A program made the position numbers and the translations under genes. DNA of 64,000 nucleotides from Humitalea sp050632385 (GTDB lineage: Bacteria > Pseudomonadota > Alphaproteobacteria > Acetobacterales > Acetobacteraceae): contig NZ_CP192599.1 of NCBI RefSeq assembly GCF_050632385.1, positions 1,488,001 through 1,552,000 of the forward strand, given 5' to 3'. Below the pieces are notes generated by a model. It was not told the DNA's origin. It was given only the letters and a program-made list of their open reading frames with translations, and ran no database searches. Below are positions 8,095-15,292 of the stretch, one piece after another (the stretch's first letter is position 1; every line of letters starts with the position of its first letter).

Positions 8095-9081
8095 TTACAG
8101 CCCGCGTTCCGCCTTCGTCGCCGCCAGGTCCTCGGCGATGAAGGCGCGCAGCAGGGTTTCGACGTCTTCCTGCTGCGAGAAGCCCAGTCTCCGCGCGCGG
8201 GTCGCGGCGAATTCGGCGGGCCAGCCGCCGACGATGGCGGCGATGGCGGCATCGGGTTCGGCGCGCACCAGGGCGCGGGCTGCGGGGCCGCCGACGGCTT
8301 CCAGGGCGGCCAGCATCTGCCCGGCGGTGACGCGCAGCCCCGGCGGGTTGATGCCGCGGTCGATGCCCAGGGGCCCGGTGTCCATCGCGGCCGCGTGCAG
8401 GAACCAGTCGATCGCGCGGTTGGGCGAACAGATCCAGACGCCGAAGCTTTCCGGGACCGGCAGGCTGGTTTGCAGCCCCAGCAGCGGCTCGCGCAGGATG
8501 GAGGAGACGAAGGACGACGCCGCCTTGTTCGGCCGCCCCGGGCGCACGATCACCGTCGGCAGCCGCAGCGACACCGCATCCAGCATCCCCCGCCGGCTCG
8601 CGTCCTGCAGCAGCAATTCGCCCATGGCTTTTTGGGCGCCGTAGGAATTGCCCGGCAGTTGCCGCGCGTCATCGGCCAGCACGACGTCCTGGCCCCCGCC
8701 GAAGGACGCGACCGAGGAGGTGAAGACCACCCGCGGCGGCGTGCGCAGCGCTCGGCAGGCCGCCAGCACCGCCAGGGTGCCATGCAGGTTCACCCGCAGC
8801 CCCAGGTCGAAATCCGCCTCGGCCGCGGCGGAAACCACGGCGGCCAGGTGCACCACCAGCCCCGTGCCCTGCGGGATGGCGGCGGCGACCGAGGTGGGGT
8901 CCGCGATGTCGCCGGCCAGGCAGCGGATGGGGAAGGCGGCGCCCTGCGGGGCTTTCGGCAGCGCCAGGTCGAACAGGGTCAGCCCGGTGATGGCGCGGTC
9001 GCCGAGGTGGCCCGCTTGCGCGAGCCGCGCGGCCAGGCGTGCGCCCAGAAAGCCGGCGCCGCCCAGGATGGTGATCTGCAT
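8095..9081 (-). CDS. denD: NAD-dependent epimerase/dehydratase, DenD-like (D-erythronate dehydrogenase family)
   Basis: Extended short-chain dehydrogenase/reductase of 328 residues. Seen: N-terminal GGAGFLGARLA nucleotide-binding motif, VHLAAVVSAAAEADFD, catalytic SSVAS serine region and YGAQKAMGE (YxxxK), followed by LRLPTVIVRPGRPNKAASSF, a stretch I associate with the DenD family that oxidises D-erythronate at C2 in tetronate catabolism. No tetronate kinase or isomerase genes are adjacent, so the substrate is an inference. ATG at 9081 is taken because the Rossmann fold begins at once; the frame is open far upstream only as a shadow of the divergent ammonia-lyase gene. Confidence 0.75.
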   Translation of the reverse strand: MQITILGGAGFLGARLAARLAQAGHLGDRAITGLTLFDLALPKAPQGAAFPIRCLAGDIADPTSVAAAIPQGTGLVVHLAAVVSAAAEADFDLGLRVNLHGTLAVLAACRALRTPPRVVFTSSVASFGGGQDVVLADDARQLPGNSYGAQKAMGELLLQDASRRGMLDAVSLRLPTVIVRPGRPNKAASSFVSSILREPLLGLQTSLPVPESFGVWICSPNRAIDWFLHAAAMDTGPLGIDRGINPPGLRVTAGQMLAALEAVGGPAARALVRAEPDAAIAAIVGGWPAEFAATRARRLGFSQQEDVETLLRAFIAEDLAATKAERGL

Positions 9082-9174
9082 GTGCCTGCGGCCTCCATAT
9101 TTTGGGGCATTCTGCCGGGGGTGGCGGCATCGCGCCAGTTGCCCGGGCGGGGGTCCTGGGCCAGGGTCCGCGCC

Positions 9175-10338
9175 ATGACGCCAAAGCATGTCTTCCGCCT
9201 GGTCCTGAACAAGGACTACGGCATCCCCGGCACCGTGACCCTGCCCGATGGCGGGTTCCGTCGCGCCAAGGCCGAGATCACATCCTGGCCCGGCTATGCG
9301 CCGACGCCGCTGCTGCCGCTGGCCGATTTCGCGGCCGAGGCGGGCGTGGCCGAGGTCTGGTGGAAGGATGAAAGCCAGCGCTTCGGCCTGGGGTCCTTCA
9401 AGGCGCTGGGCGGGGCCTATGCCGTGCTGCGCGTGCTGGTGATGGAATTGGCCAAGGCCGGCATCGCCCCCAACGCGACCAGCGCCGACCTGATCGCCGG
9501 GCGCTATGCCGAGGCGGTGTCGCGCATCACCATCACCTGCGCGACCGATGGCAACCACGGCCGCAGCGTCGCCTGGGGCGCGCAGCGCTTTGGCGCGGCT
9601 TGCATGATCTTCGTCCATCCCACCGTCAGCCAGGGCCGCCGCGACGCCATCGCCGCCTGGGGGGCGGAAGTGCGCGAAGTCCCCGGCAATTACGACGACG
9701 CGGTGCGCGCGGCGGCGGAGGCCGCGGCGCTGCACGGCTGGCACGTCGTGTCCGACACCTCCTGGCCCGGCTACACCGAAATCCCGCGCGATGTGATGCA
9801 GGGCTATCGGCTGATGGTGGACGAGGCTTGCGACCAATTGGCCGAACCGCCGACCCATGCCTTCATCCAGGCCGGCGTCGGCGGGGTCGCGGCGGCGGTC
9901 GCGGCGCATCTGCGCGGCCGCTACCCTGATCGGGCGCTGACCATCGTCGTGGTCGAACCCGAACGCGCCGCCTGTATCGCCGATAGCCTGGAGGCCGGCA
10001 AATCGATCACGGTCGGCGGCGACCTCGACACCATCATGGCCGGGCTGGCCTGTGGCGAGCCGAGCCTGCTTGCCTGGCAGGAACTGTCCCGCAGCGCCTG
10101 GGCCGCCGTCACCATTCCCGATGCGGCCGCGGCGGAGACGATGCGCGCCCTTGCCCGGCGCGACCCGCCCATCGTGGCCGGCGAAAGCGGCGTCGCGGGG
10201 CTGGCGGCGCTGATGCTGGTGACGCAGGTGGAATTCGCGGCGCAGATGCTCTGGCTGCGCCCCAACAGCCGCGTGCTGCTCTTTGGTACCGAGGGCGCGA
10301 CCGACCCCGATCTTTACGCCAGCATCATCGCCAGTTGA
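9175..10338 (+). CDS. dpaL: Diaminopropionate ammonia-lyase
   Basis: PLP-dependent fold-type II enzyme splitting 2,3-diaminopropionate into pyruvate and two ammonia. 387 residues. Seen: WWKDESQRFGLGSFKALGGAY, whose lysine binds PLP; TCATDGNHGRSVAWGAQ; the phosphate-binding GVGGVAAAV loop near residue 235; and VAGESGVAGLAAL, all in the order typical of YgeX/DpaL. ATG at 9175. Divergent from the DenD-like gene across 93 bp. A Bug-family binding protein gene starts 56 bp downstream on the same strand and could supply a substrate, though that link is inferred. Confidence 0.88.
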   Translation: MTPKHVFRLVLNKDYGIPGTVTLPDGGFRRAKAEITSWPGYAPTPLLPLADFAAEAGVAEVWWKDESQRFGLGSFKALGGAYAVLRVLVMELAKAGIAPNATSADLIAGRYAEAVSRITITCATDGNHGRSVAWGAQRFGAACMIFVHPTVSQGRRDAIAAWGAEVREVPGNYDDAVRAAAEAAALHGWHVVSDTSWPGYTEIPRDVMQGYRLMVDEACDQLAEPPTHAFIQAGVGGVAAAVAAHLRGRYPDRALTIVVVEPERAACIADSLEAGKSITVGGDLDTIMAGLACGEPSLLAWQELSRSAWAAVTIPDAAAAETMRALARRDPPIVAGESGVAGLAALMLVTQVEFAAQMLWLRPNSRVLLFGTEGATDPDLYASIIAS

Positions 10339-10394
10339 CGCCAGGCGCCGCGCGACCGCAGGTTTCCGCAAAACAAACGGGAGCGACGTGCCAA

Positions 10395-11390
10395 ATGACA
10401 ATGATGATTCCGCGCCGCGGACTGGTCCTTGCGGGTCTTGCCGCCCCGGCGATCGCTCGCGCCCAGACGGCGCCCACCACGGCGCCCGTGTGGCCCACCC
10501 AGCCCGTGCGGCTGATCGTGCCCTTCGCCGCCGGCGGCCCGACCGATATCCCGGCGCGTCTGTTCGCCGATCAATTGTCCAACATCCTGCCGCAGCGGGT
10601 GATCGTGGAAAACCGCACCGGCGCCGGCGTCGTGGTGGGAACCGAACTGGTCGCCAAATCGCCGAAGGATGGTGCGACCCTGCTCTACAACACCGTCGCC
10701 CATTCGGTGCTGCCGGCGCTGTTTCCGCGCCTGTCCTTCGATCCGGTGGCCGATTTCACCCCGGTCGCGCTCTGCGGCATCATCCCGATGCTGATCACGG
10801 TCAACAAGGATTTCCCGGCCAATACGCTGCAGGAACTGGTCGCGGTCATCCGGGAAAATCCGGGCAAGTACGATTATGCCAGCAGCGGCAATGGCGGCGC
10901 GGTGCACCTGGCGTCGGAGCTTCTGCTGAATCAGGCGGGCGGCTTGCGTGCCAACCATGTGCCCTATCGCGGTTCGGCCGCGGCGATGCCGGATGTGCTG
11001 TCGGGGCGGGTGCCGATCCTGGTCGATGTCGCCTCCGGCGCGATCACCTATGTGCAGCGTGGCGAGTTGAAGGCCATTGCCGTCATGGGCACCACCCGCC
11101 TGCCGCAACTGGCGACTGTCCCGACGACGGCGGAGGCCGGGATGCCGGGGCTGGTCGCCTCCACCTGGCACATGGTCTTCGCGCCGGCGGGCACGCCCAT
11201 GCCGATCGTCACGGCGATCAATGCCGCCTTCAACCGGGTGGCCGCGATGCCGGAGGTGCAGCAGCGCCTGTCGGACCTCGCGATGGAATTGAAGGTCGAC
11301 AGCACGCCCGCAAGCGCCGCCGCCTGGCTGCGCGACGAGACGGCCAAATGGGGCCGCATCGTGCGCGAGGCGAATATCACGGCGAACTGA
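10395..11390 (+). CDS. Bug-family (TctC) solute-binding protein, tandem copy 1
   Basis: 331-residue periplasmic receptor of the Bug family. Signal peptide MTMMIPRRGLVLAGLAAPAI with an arginine pair. Mature landmarks: VRLIVPFAAGGPTDIPARLF, IVENRTGAGVVVGTE, NHVPYRGSAAAMPDVLSG. Start at ATG 10395; GGGAG lies at 10379-10383, and an in-frame GTG-initiated extension to 10335 would precede the signal peptide. Very similar along its whole length to the next gene, with which it forms a tandem duplication. No TctA/TctB genes nearby. Ligand unknown. A GC-rich hairpin follows. Confidence 0.9.
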   Translation: MTMMIPRRGLVLAGLAAPAIARAQTAPTTAPVWPTQPVRLIVPFAAGGPTDIPARLFADQLSNILPQRVIVENRTGAGVVVGTELVAKSPKDGATLLYNTVAHSVLPALFPRLSFDPVADFTPVALCGIIPMLITVNKDFPANTLQELVAVIRENPGKYDYASSGNGGAVHLASELLLNQAGGLRANHVPYRGSAAAMPDVLSGRVPILVDVASGAITYVQRGELKAIAVMGTTRLPQLATVPTTAEAGMPGLVASTWHMVFAPAGTPMPIVTAINAAFNRVAAMPEVQQRLSDLAMELKVDSTPASAAAWLRDETAKWGRIVREANITAN

Positions 11391-11397
11391 ACCAGGG

Positions 11398-11422
11398 GCG
11401 CGCGGCCCGACTGGCCGCGCGC
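11398..11422. terminator. GC-rich hairpin after first Bug gene
   Basis: Ten-base perfect stem GCGCGCGGCC/GGCCGCGCGC with a 5-nt loop, starting 8 bases after the stop codon at 11390. It lacks a U-tract, as is common in high-GC genomes, so termination is inferred. A matching but longer hairpin follows the second Bug copy. Confidence 0.55.
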
Positions 11423-11549
11423 TGTCCCCGCGAGTCTCGTCGTTTCGACACCGAAGCCGCGAGTGATTCGAAGTGCCATCCAAACTTGCTCAATGGTTGA
11501 CGCAGGCGGCGGCACGCACGAAGTAGCCCTCTTATCTAACGGGAGCTTC

Positions 11550-12569
11550 ATGCGAATGACGACGATACAGCCGCGTAGTGGTCTGGCGGTTCCCCGCCGC
11601 AGCCTTTTGCTGGGCGCGCTTGCCGCGCCCGTGCTGGCGCGGGTCTCTCTGGCCCAGACCGCGCCTGTGTGGCCGACGCAGCCGGTGCGGCTGGTGGTGC
11701 CCTTCGCCGCCGGTGGCCCGACCGACGTGCCGGCACGGCTGTTTGCCGAACAACTGTCCAACATGCTGCCGCAGCGGGTGATCGTGGACAATCGCACCGG
11801 CGCCGGCGTCGTGGTCGGCACGGAGGCGGTTGCCAAGTCGCCCAAGGATGGTGCGACGCTGCTCTATACGACCGTCGCCCATTCGGTGCTGCCGGCACTC
11901 TTCCCGCGCCTGACCTTCGATCCCATGGCCGATTTCACCCCGGTTGCGCTCTGCGGCGTCATTCCGATGCTGATCACGGTCAACAAGGATTTCCCGGCCA
12001 ATACGCTGCAGGAACTCGTCGCGGAGATCCGGGCGAACCCGGGCAAGTACGACTATGCCAGCAGCGGCAACGGCGGCGCCCTGCATCTGGCCTCGGAGCT
12101 GTTCCTGTCCCAGGCGGGCGGGCTGCGGGCCAATCACGTGCCGTATCGCGGTTCGGCCGCGGCCATGCCGGATGTGCTGGCGGGGCGGGTGCCGATCCTG
12201 ATCGACGTCGCCACCAGCAACCTCGCCTTCGCGCAGCGTGGTGAGTTGAAGCCGATCGCGGTCATGGGGACCACCCGGCTGCCGCAACTGCCGAACGTCC
12301 CGACGACGGCCGAGGCCGGGATGCCGGGGCTGGTCGCCTCCACCTGGCACATGGTCTTCGCCCCCGCGGGCACGCCAGCGCCGGTCGTGGCCGCCATCAA
12401 TGCGGCCTTCAACACCGTCGCCGCCATGCCGGACGTGCAGCGGCGCCTGTCCGACCTGGCGATGGAATTGCGGTCCGACACCACGCCGGACACCTCCGCC
12501 GCCTGGCTGCGCGACGAGGCGGCCAAATGGGGCAGCATCGTGCGCGAGGCGAATATCACGGCGAACTGA
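11550..12569 (+). CDS. Bug-family (TctC) solute-binding protein, tandem copy 2
   Basis: 339-residue paralogue of the preceding gene, nearly identical through the mature protein (same VVVGTE, NHVPYRGSAAAMPDVL and MVFAPAGTP blocks) but with a different signal region (MRMTTIQPRSGLAVPRRSLL, ending near LAQT). ATG at 11550 is supported by GGGAG at 11541-11545; the reading frame extends to 11463 without a site. The two copies diverge mainly in the signal peptide and at scattered positions such as VDVASGAIT against IDVATSNLA in the ligand-contact half, hinting at different ligands. A long GC hairpin follows. Confidence 0.9.
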   Translation: MRMTTIQPRSGLAVPRRSLLLGALAAPVLARVSLAQTAPVWPTQPVRLVVPFAAGGPTDVPARLFAEQLSNMLPQRVIVDNRTGAGVVVGTEAVAKSPKDGATLLYTTVAHSVLPALFPRLTFDPMADFTPVALCGVIPMLITVNKDFPANTLQELVAEIRANPGKYDYASSGNGGALHLASELFLSQAGGLRANHVPYRGSAAAMPDVLAGRVPILIDVATSNLAFAQRGELKPIAVMGTTRLPQLPNVPTTAEAGMPGLVASTWHMVFAPAGTPAPVVAAINAAFNTVAAMPDVQRRLSDLAMELRSDTTPDTSAAWLRDEAAKWGSIVREANITAN

Positions 12570-12579
12570 CGCCGCCACG

Positions 12580-12610
12580 CGGGCGCGCGGCTTGACCGGC
12601 CGCGCGCCCG
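12580..12610. terminator. GC-rich hairpin after second Bug gene
   Basis: Twelve-base perfect stem CGGGCGCGCGGC/GCCGCGCGCCCG with a 7-nt loop, starting 10 bases after the stop codon. It is a close relative of the hairpin after the first Bug copy, so the duplication included the terminator. The next gene starts at 12648. Confidence 0.6.
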
Positions 12611-12647
12611 CAGGCTCTGTGCCGGCAGAGTTCTAAGGGGGGCCGCC

Positions 12648-13649
12648 ATGTTGCCGCAGAGCATGACCTACATCGACCACGGCAAGGGCGGCGGGCCGGA
12701 GGTGCTGGTCCCGGCGAGTGGCCCCTTGCCGGTGCCGAAATCCGACGAGGTGCTGATCCGGGTGCTCGCCGCCGGGGTGAACCGCCCGGATGTCGCGCAG
12801 CGCGAGGGGACCTATCCGCCGCCGCCCGGCGCCAGCCCGCTGTGCGGATTGGAAGTCGCCGGGGAGGTCGTCGCGCTTGGCCCCGACGCCGCGCGGTGGC
12901 AGATCGGCGACCGCGTCTGCGCCCTGGCCAATGGTGGCGGCTATGCCGAATACTGCGCCGCCCCCGCCGCGCAATGCCTGCCCTGGCCCGCGGGCTATGA
13001 CGCGATCCGCGCCGCCGCCCTGCCGGAAACCTATTTTACGGTCTGGGCCAATCTGTTCGGCCATGGCCGGCTGGCGCCCGGTGAATCCATGCTGGTGCAT
13101 GGCGGCACCAGCGGCATCGGCGTGACCGCGATCCAATTGGCCAAGGCCTTTGGCGCCAAGACCTATGCCACCGCCGGCAGTGCCGACAAAGTCGCCGAAT
13201 GCCTGCGTTTCGGCGCCGATGCCGCTTTCGATTACAAGACCCAGGACTGGGTCGCCGAATTGCAGGCCGTGACCCAAAAGCGCGGCGTCGATGTCGTGCT
13301 CGACATGGTTGGCGCGCCGTATTTCGCGAAAAACCTGCGGTGTCTCGCGATGGATGGGCGGCTGGTGCAGATCGCCTTCCTGCAAGGCAGCCTGGCCGAG
13401 AAGGTGGAACTGCGCCACATCATGATGCGCCGCCTGACCGTGACCGGCAGCACCATGCGCCCACGCACCACCGCGCAGAAGGCGGCGATCGCGGCCGAGT
13501 TGGAAGCCCGCGTCTGGCCGATCCTGGCCGAGGGCCGCGCCGGGCCGCATATCCACACGGTCTTTCCGCTGGCCGAGGCGGCGGCGGCGCATGCCCTGAT
13601 GGAAAGCAGCGCCCATGTCGGCAAGATCATGCTGAAGGTCGCCGATTGA
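12648..13649 (+). CDS. NAD(P)H quinone oxidoreductase, PIG3/zeta-crystallin type
   Basis: Zinc-free medium-chain dehydrogenase/reductase of 333 residues that reduces quinones with NADPH. Seen: GroES-like half with AAGVNRPDVAQREGTYPPPPG and GLEVAGEVVALG; central PETYFTVWANLF; nucleotide-binding loop VHGGTSGIGVTAIQLAKAFGA (about residue 148); and RRLTVTGSTMRPRT near residue 265, characteristic of PIG3-type QORs. ATG at 12648, preceded by an AAGGGGGG purine run. Eleven bases before the next gene, so probably co-transcribed with the DMT exporter and hydrolase. Confidence 0.9.
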   Translation: MLPQSMTYIDHGKGGGPEVLVPASGPLPVPKSDEVLIRVLAAGVNRPDVAQREGTYPPPPGASPLCGLEVAGEVVALGPDAARWQIGDRVCALANGGGYAEYCAAPAAQCLPWPAGYDAIRAAALPETYFTVWANLFGHGRLAPGESMLVHGGTSGIGVTAIQLAKAFGAKTYATAGSADKVAECLRFGADAAFDYKTQDWVAELQAVTQKRGVDVVLDMVGAPYFAKNLRCLAMDGRLVQIAFLQGSLAEKVELRHIMMRRLTVTGSTMRPRTTAQKAAIAAELEARVWPILAEGRAGPHIHTVFPLAEAAAAHALMESSAHVGKIMLKVAD

Positions 13650-13659
13650 GCCTGGCCCG

Positions 13660-14523
13660 GTGATCAAGCCGGCCGACTTCCGGCTGCTCGGCATCGCGGT
13701 GGTGTTGTTCGGCCTGGCCTGGCCGATCACCAAGCACGCCATGCAGGATGCGACGCCGCTGTGGTTCGCCACGGCCCGCAGCCTGGGGGCGGCGGCGATG
13801 GCCTTTGCCTTCCTCGCATTGTCGCGGCGGCTGGTCTGGCCGATGCGGCGGGACTGGCCGACGATCCTGGGGGTGGGTTTCTTCCAGCTCGCGGTGTTCT
13901 TCGCCCTGGCGCATCTGGCGGTGATGCTGACCAGCGCCGGGCGCACCGCGGTGCTGGCCAATGTCATCACCCCCTGGCTGGTGCCGCTGTCGGTGCTGCT
14001 GCTGCATGAGAAAGTGTCGCCCCGGCGCTGGCTCGCGGCCGGGCTTGGGGTCGCGGGGGTGGTGGCGCTGGCCGGACCCTGGGCGGTGGACTGGACATCG
14101 CCGGCCGCCCTGGTCGGCAATGGCATGCTGCTGCTGGCGGCGCTGTCCTGGACCATCGCGATCCTGATCACCCGCCTGTATCCGCCGGCGCAGCCGATCG
14201 TATCGCTGCTGCCTTGGTGCTTCGCGGTCAGCGCGGCCTTCCTGACCCCCCTGGCGCTGTGGCGGGAACCCCATGGCGGCATCGGCCCGGGGGCCTATTT
14301 GCATGCCGCCTGGATCGCGCTGATCGTGGCCCCCTTGGGCACCTGGAGCGTCATCGAGGTCGGCCGGCGCCTGCCGAGCACCATCGCCTCGGCCGGGCTG
14401 CTGATGGTGCCGGTGGTGGGCGTGGCTTCGGCCGCGATCTGGCTGGGGGAACCGATCGGGATGGATATCATCAGTGGCGGCGTGCTGATCGCGGCGGGCG
14501 TGCTGGTGGCGGCGCGAAGCTGA
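13660..14523 (+). CDS. EamA/DMT-family transporter
   Basis: 287-residue inner-membrane transporter with ten predicted helices in two EamA repeats, from FRLLGIAVVLFGLAWPITKHAM to IISGGVLIAAGVLVA. Family landmarks: LLLHEKVSPRRW at the end of the first repeat and WLGEPIGMDI in the second. GTG start at 13660. The stop overlaps the ATG of the next gene by one base, so the two are translationally coupled. Substrate unknown. It differs clearly in sequence from the other DMT gene at 870. Confidence 0.88.
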   Translation: MIKPADFRLLGIAVVLFGLAWPITKHAMQDATPLWFATARSLGAAAMAFAFLALSRRLVWPMRRDWPTILGVGFFQLAVFFALAHLAVMLTSAGRTAVLANVITPWLVPLSVLLLHEKVSPRRWLAAGLGVAGVVALAGPWAVDWTSPAALVGNGMLLLAALSWTIAILITRLYPPAQPIVSLLPWCFAVSAAFLTPLALWREPHGGIGPGAYLHAAWIALIVAPLGTWSVIEVGRRLPSTIASAGLLMVPVVGVASAAIWLGEPIGMDIISGGVLIAAGVLVAARS

Positions 14524-15281
14524 TGCGGCTGCATGCGACAGAGGCCGGCGACGGCCCCCCCCTGGTCCTGCTGCACGGGCTGTTCGGCGCCGCCGCGAAT
14601 TGGGGCGCGATCCAGAAGGCGCTGTCCGCCTCCTATCGCGTCATCGCGCTGGACCTGCGCAACCATGGCCAAAGCCCGCGCGGGCCGTCCATGGATTACG
14701 CCGCCATGGCCGTTGACGTGGCCGAAACCCTGGCCGCCATGGGCGCGCGCCCCGCCACGGTGATCGGCCATTCCATGGGCGGCAAGGTCGCCATGGCGCT
14801 GGCCGTGGCCGACCCCGGCGCCGTGTCGCGCCTGGTCGTCGCCGATATCGCTCCCGTCGCCTATCCGCCGATCCAGCGCGGCTTCCTGGCGGCGATGCAG
14901 GGCCTGGCGCTGGACCCCGGGCTGACCCGGCGCGCCGCCGACGCGGCGCTGGCGCAAACCGTGCCGGAGGCGGGCATCCGCGCCTTCCTGTTGCAGAGCC
15001 TGCGCTTCGAGGGCGCGGTGCCGCATTGGCGCCTGGGGCTCGTGGAACTCGCGGCCGGGATGCCGGCGATCGAGGCCGCCCCGCCCGGTGGCCGGTTCGA
15101 CGGCCCCGTCCTGGTGCTGGCGGGGGAGAAATCAGACTACATCCGGCCCGAACACCACGCGCTGTTCCGCGGGCTCTTCCCGGCGGCCACCTTCGCCACC
15201 GTGCCCCTGGCCGGGCATTGGGTGCATGCGGAAAACCCGGCGGGGTTCCTGGGGCTGGTGACGGCCTTCCTGGCGGGCTGA
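14523..15281 (+). CDS. Alpha/beta-fold hydrolase, YbfF-like
   Basis: 252-residue cytoplasmic hydrolase. Seen: LVLLHGLFGAAANW (oxyanion HG region), ALDLRNHGQSP, nucleophile elbow VIGHSMGGKVAM (Ser about residue 82), acid region VLVLAGEKSDYI and catalytic histidine in LAGHWVHAENP, which is the YbfF/BphD-like esterase pattern. ATG at 14523 shares one base with the upstream stop (TGATG). Third gene of the oxidoreductase-exporter-hydrolase operon. Its substrate is unknown. It ends 12 bases from the convergent glycosyltransferase gene. Confidence 0.87.
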   Translation: MRLHATEAGDGPPLVLLHGLFGAAANWGAIQKALSASYRVIALDLRNHGQSPRGPSMDYAAMAVDVAETLAAMGARPATVIGHSMGGKVAMALAVADPGAVSRLVVADIAPVAYPPIQRGFLAAMQGLALDPGLTRRAADAALAQTVPEAGIRAFLLQSLRFEGAVPHWRLGLVELAAGMPAIEAAPPGGRFDGPVLVLAGEKSDYIRPEHHALFRGLFPAATFATVPLAGHWVHAENPAGFLGLVTAFLAG

Positions 15282-15292
15282 ACCGGGCGCCC

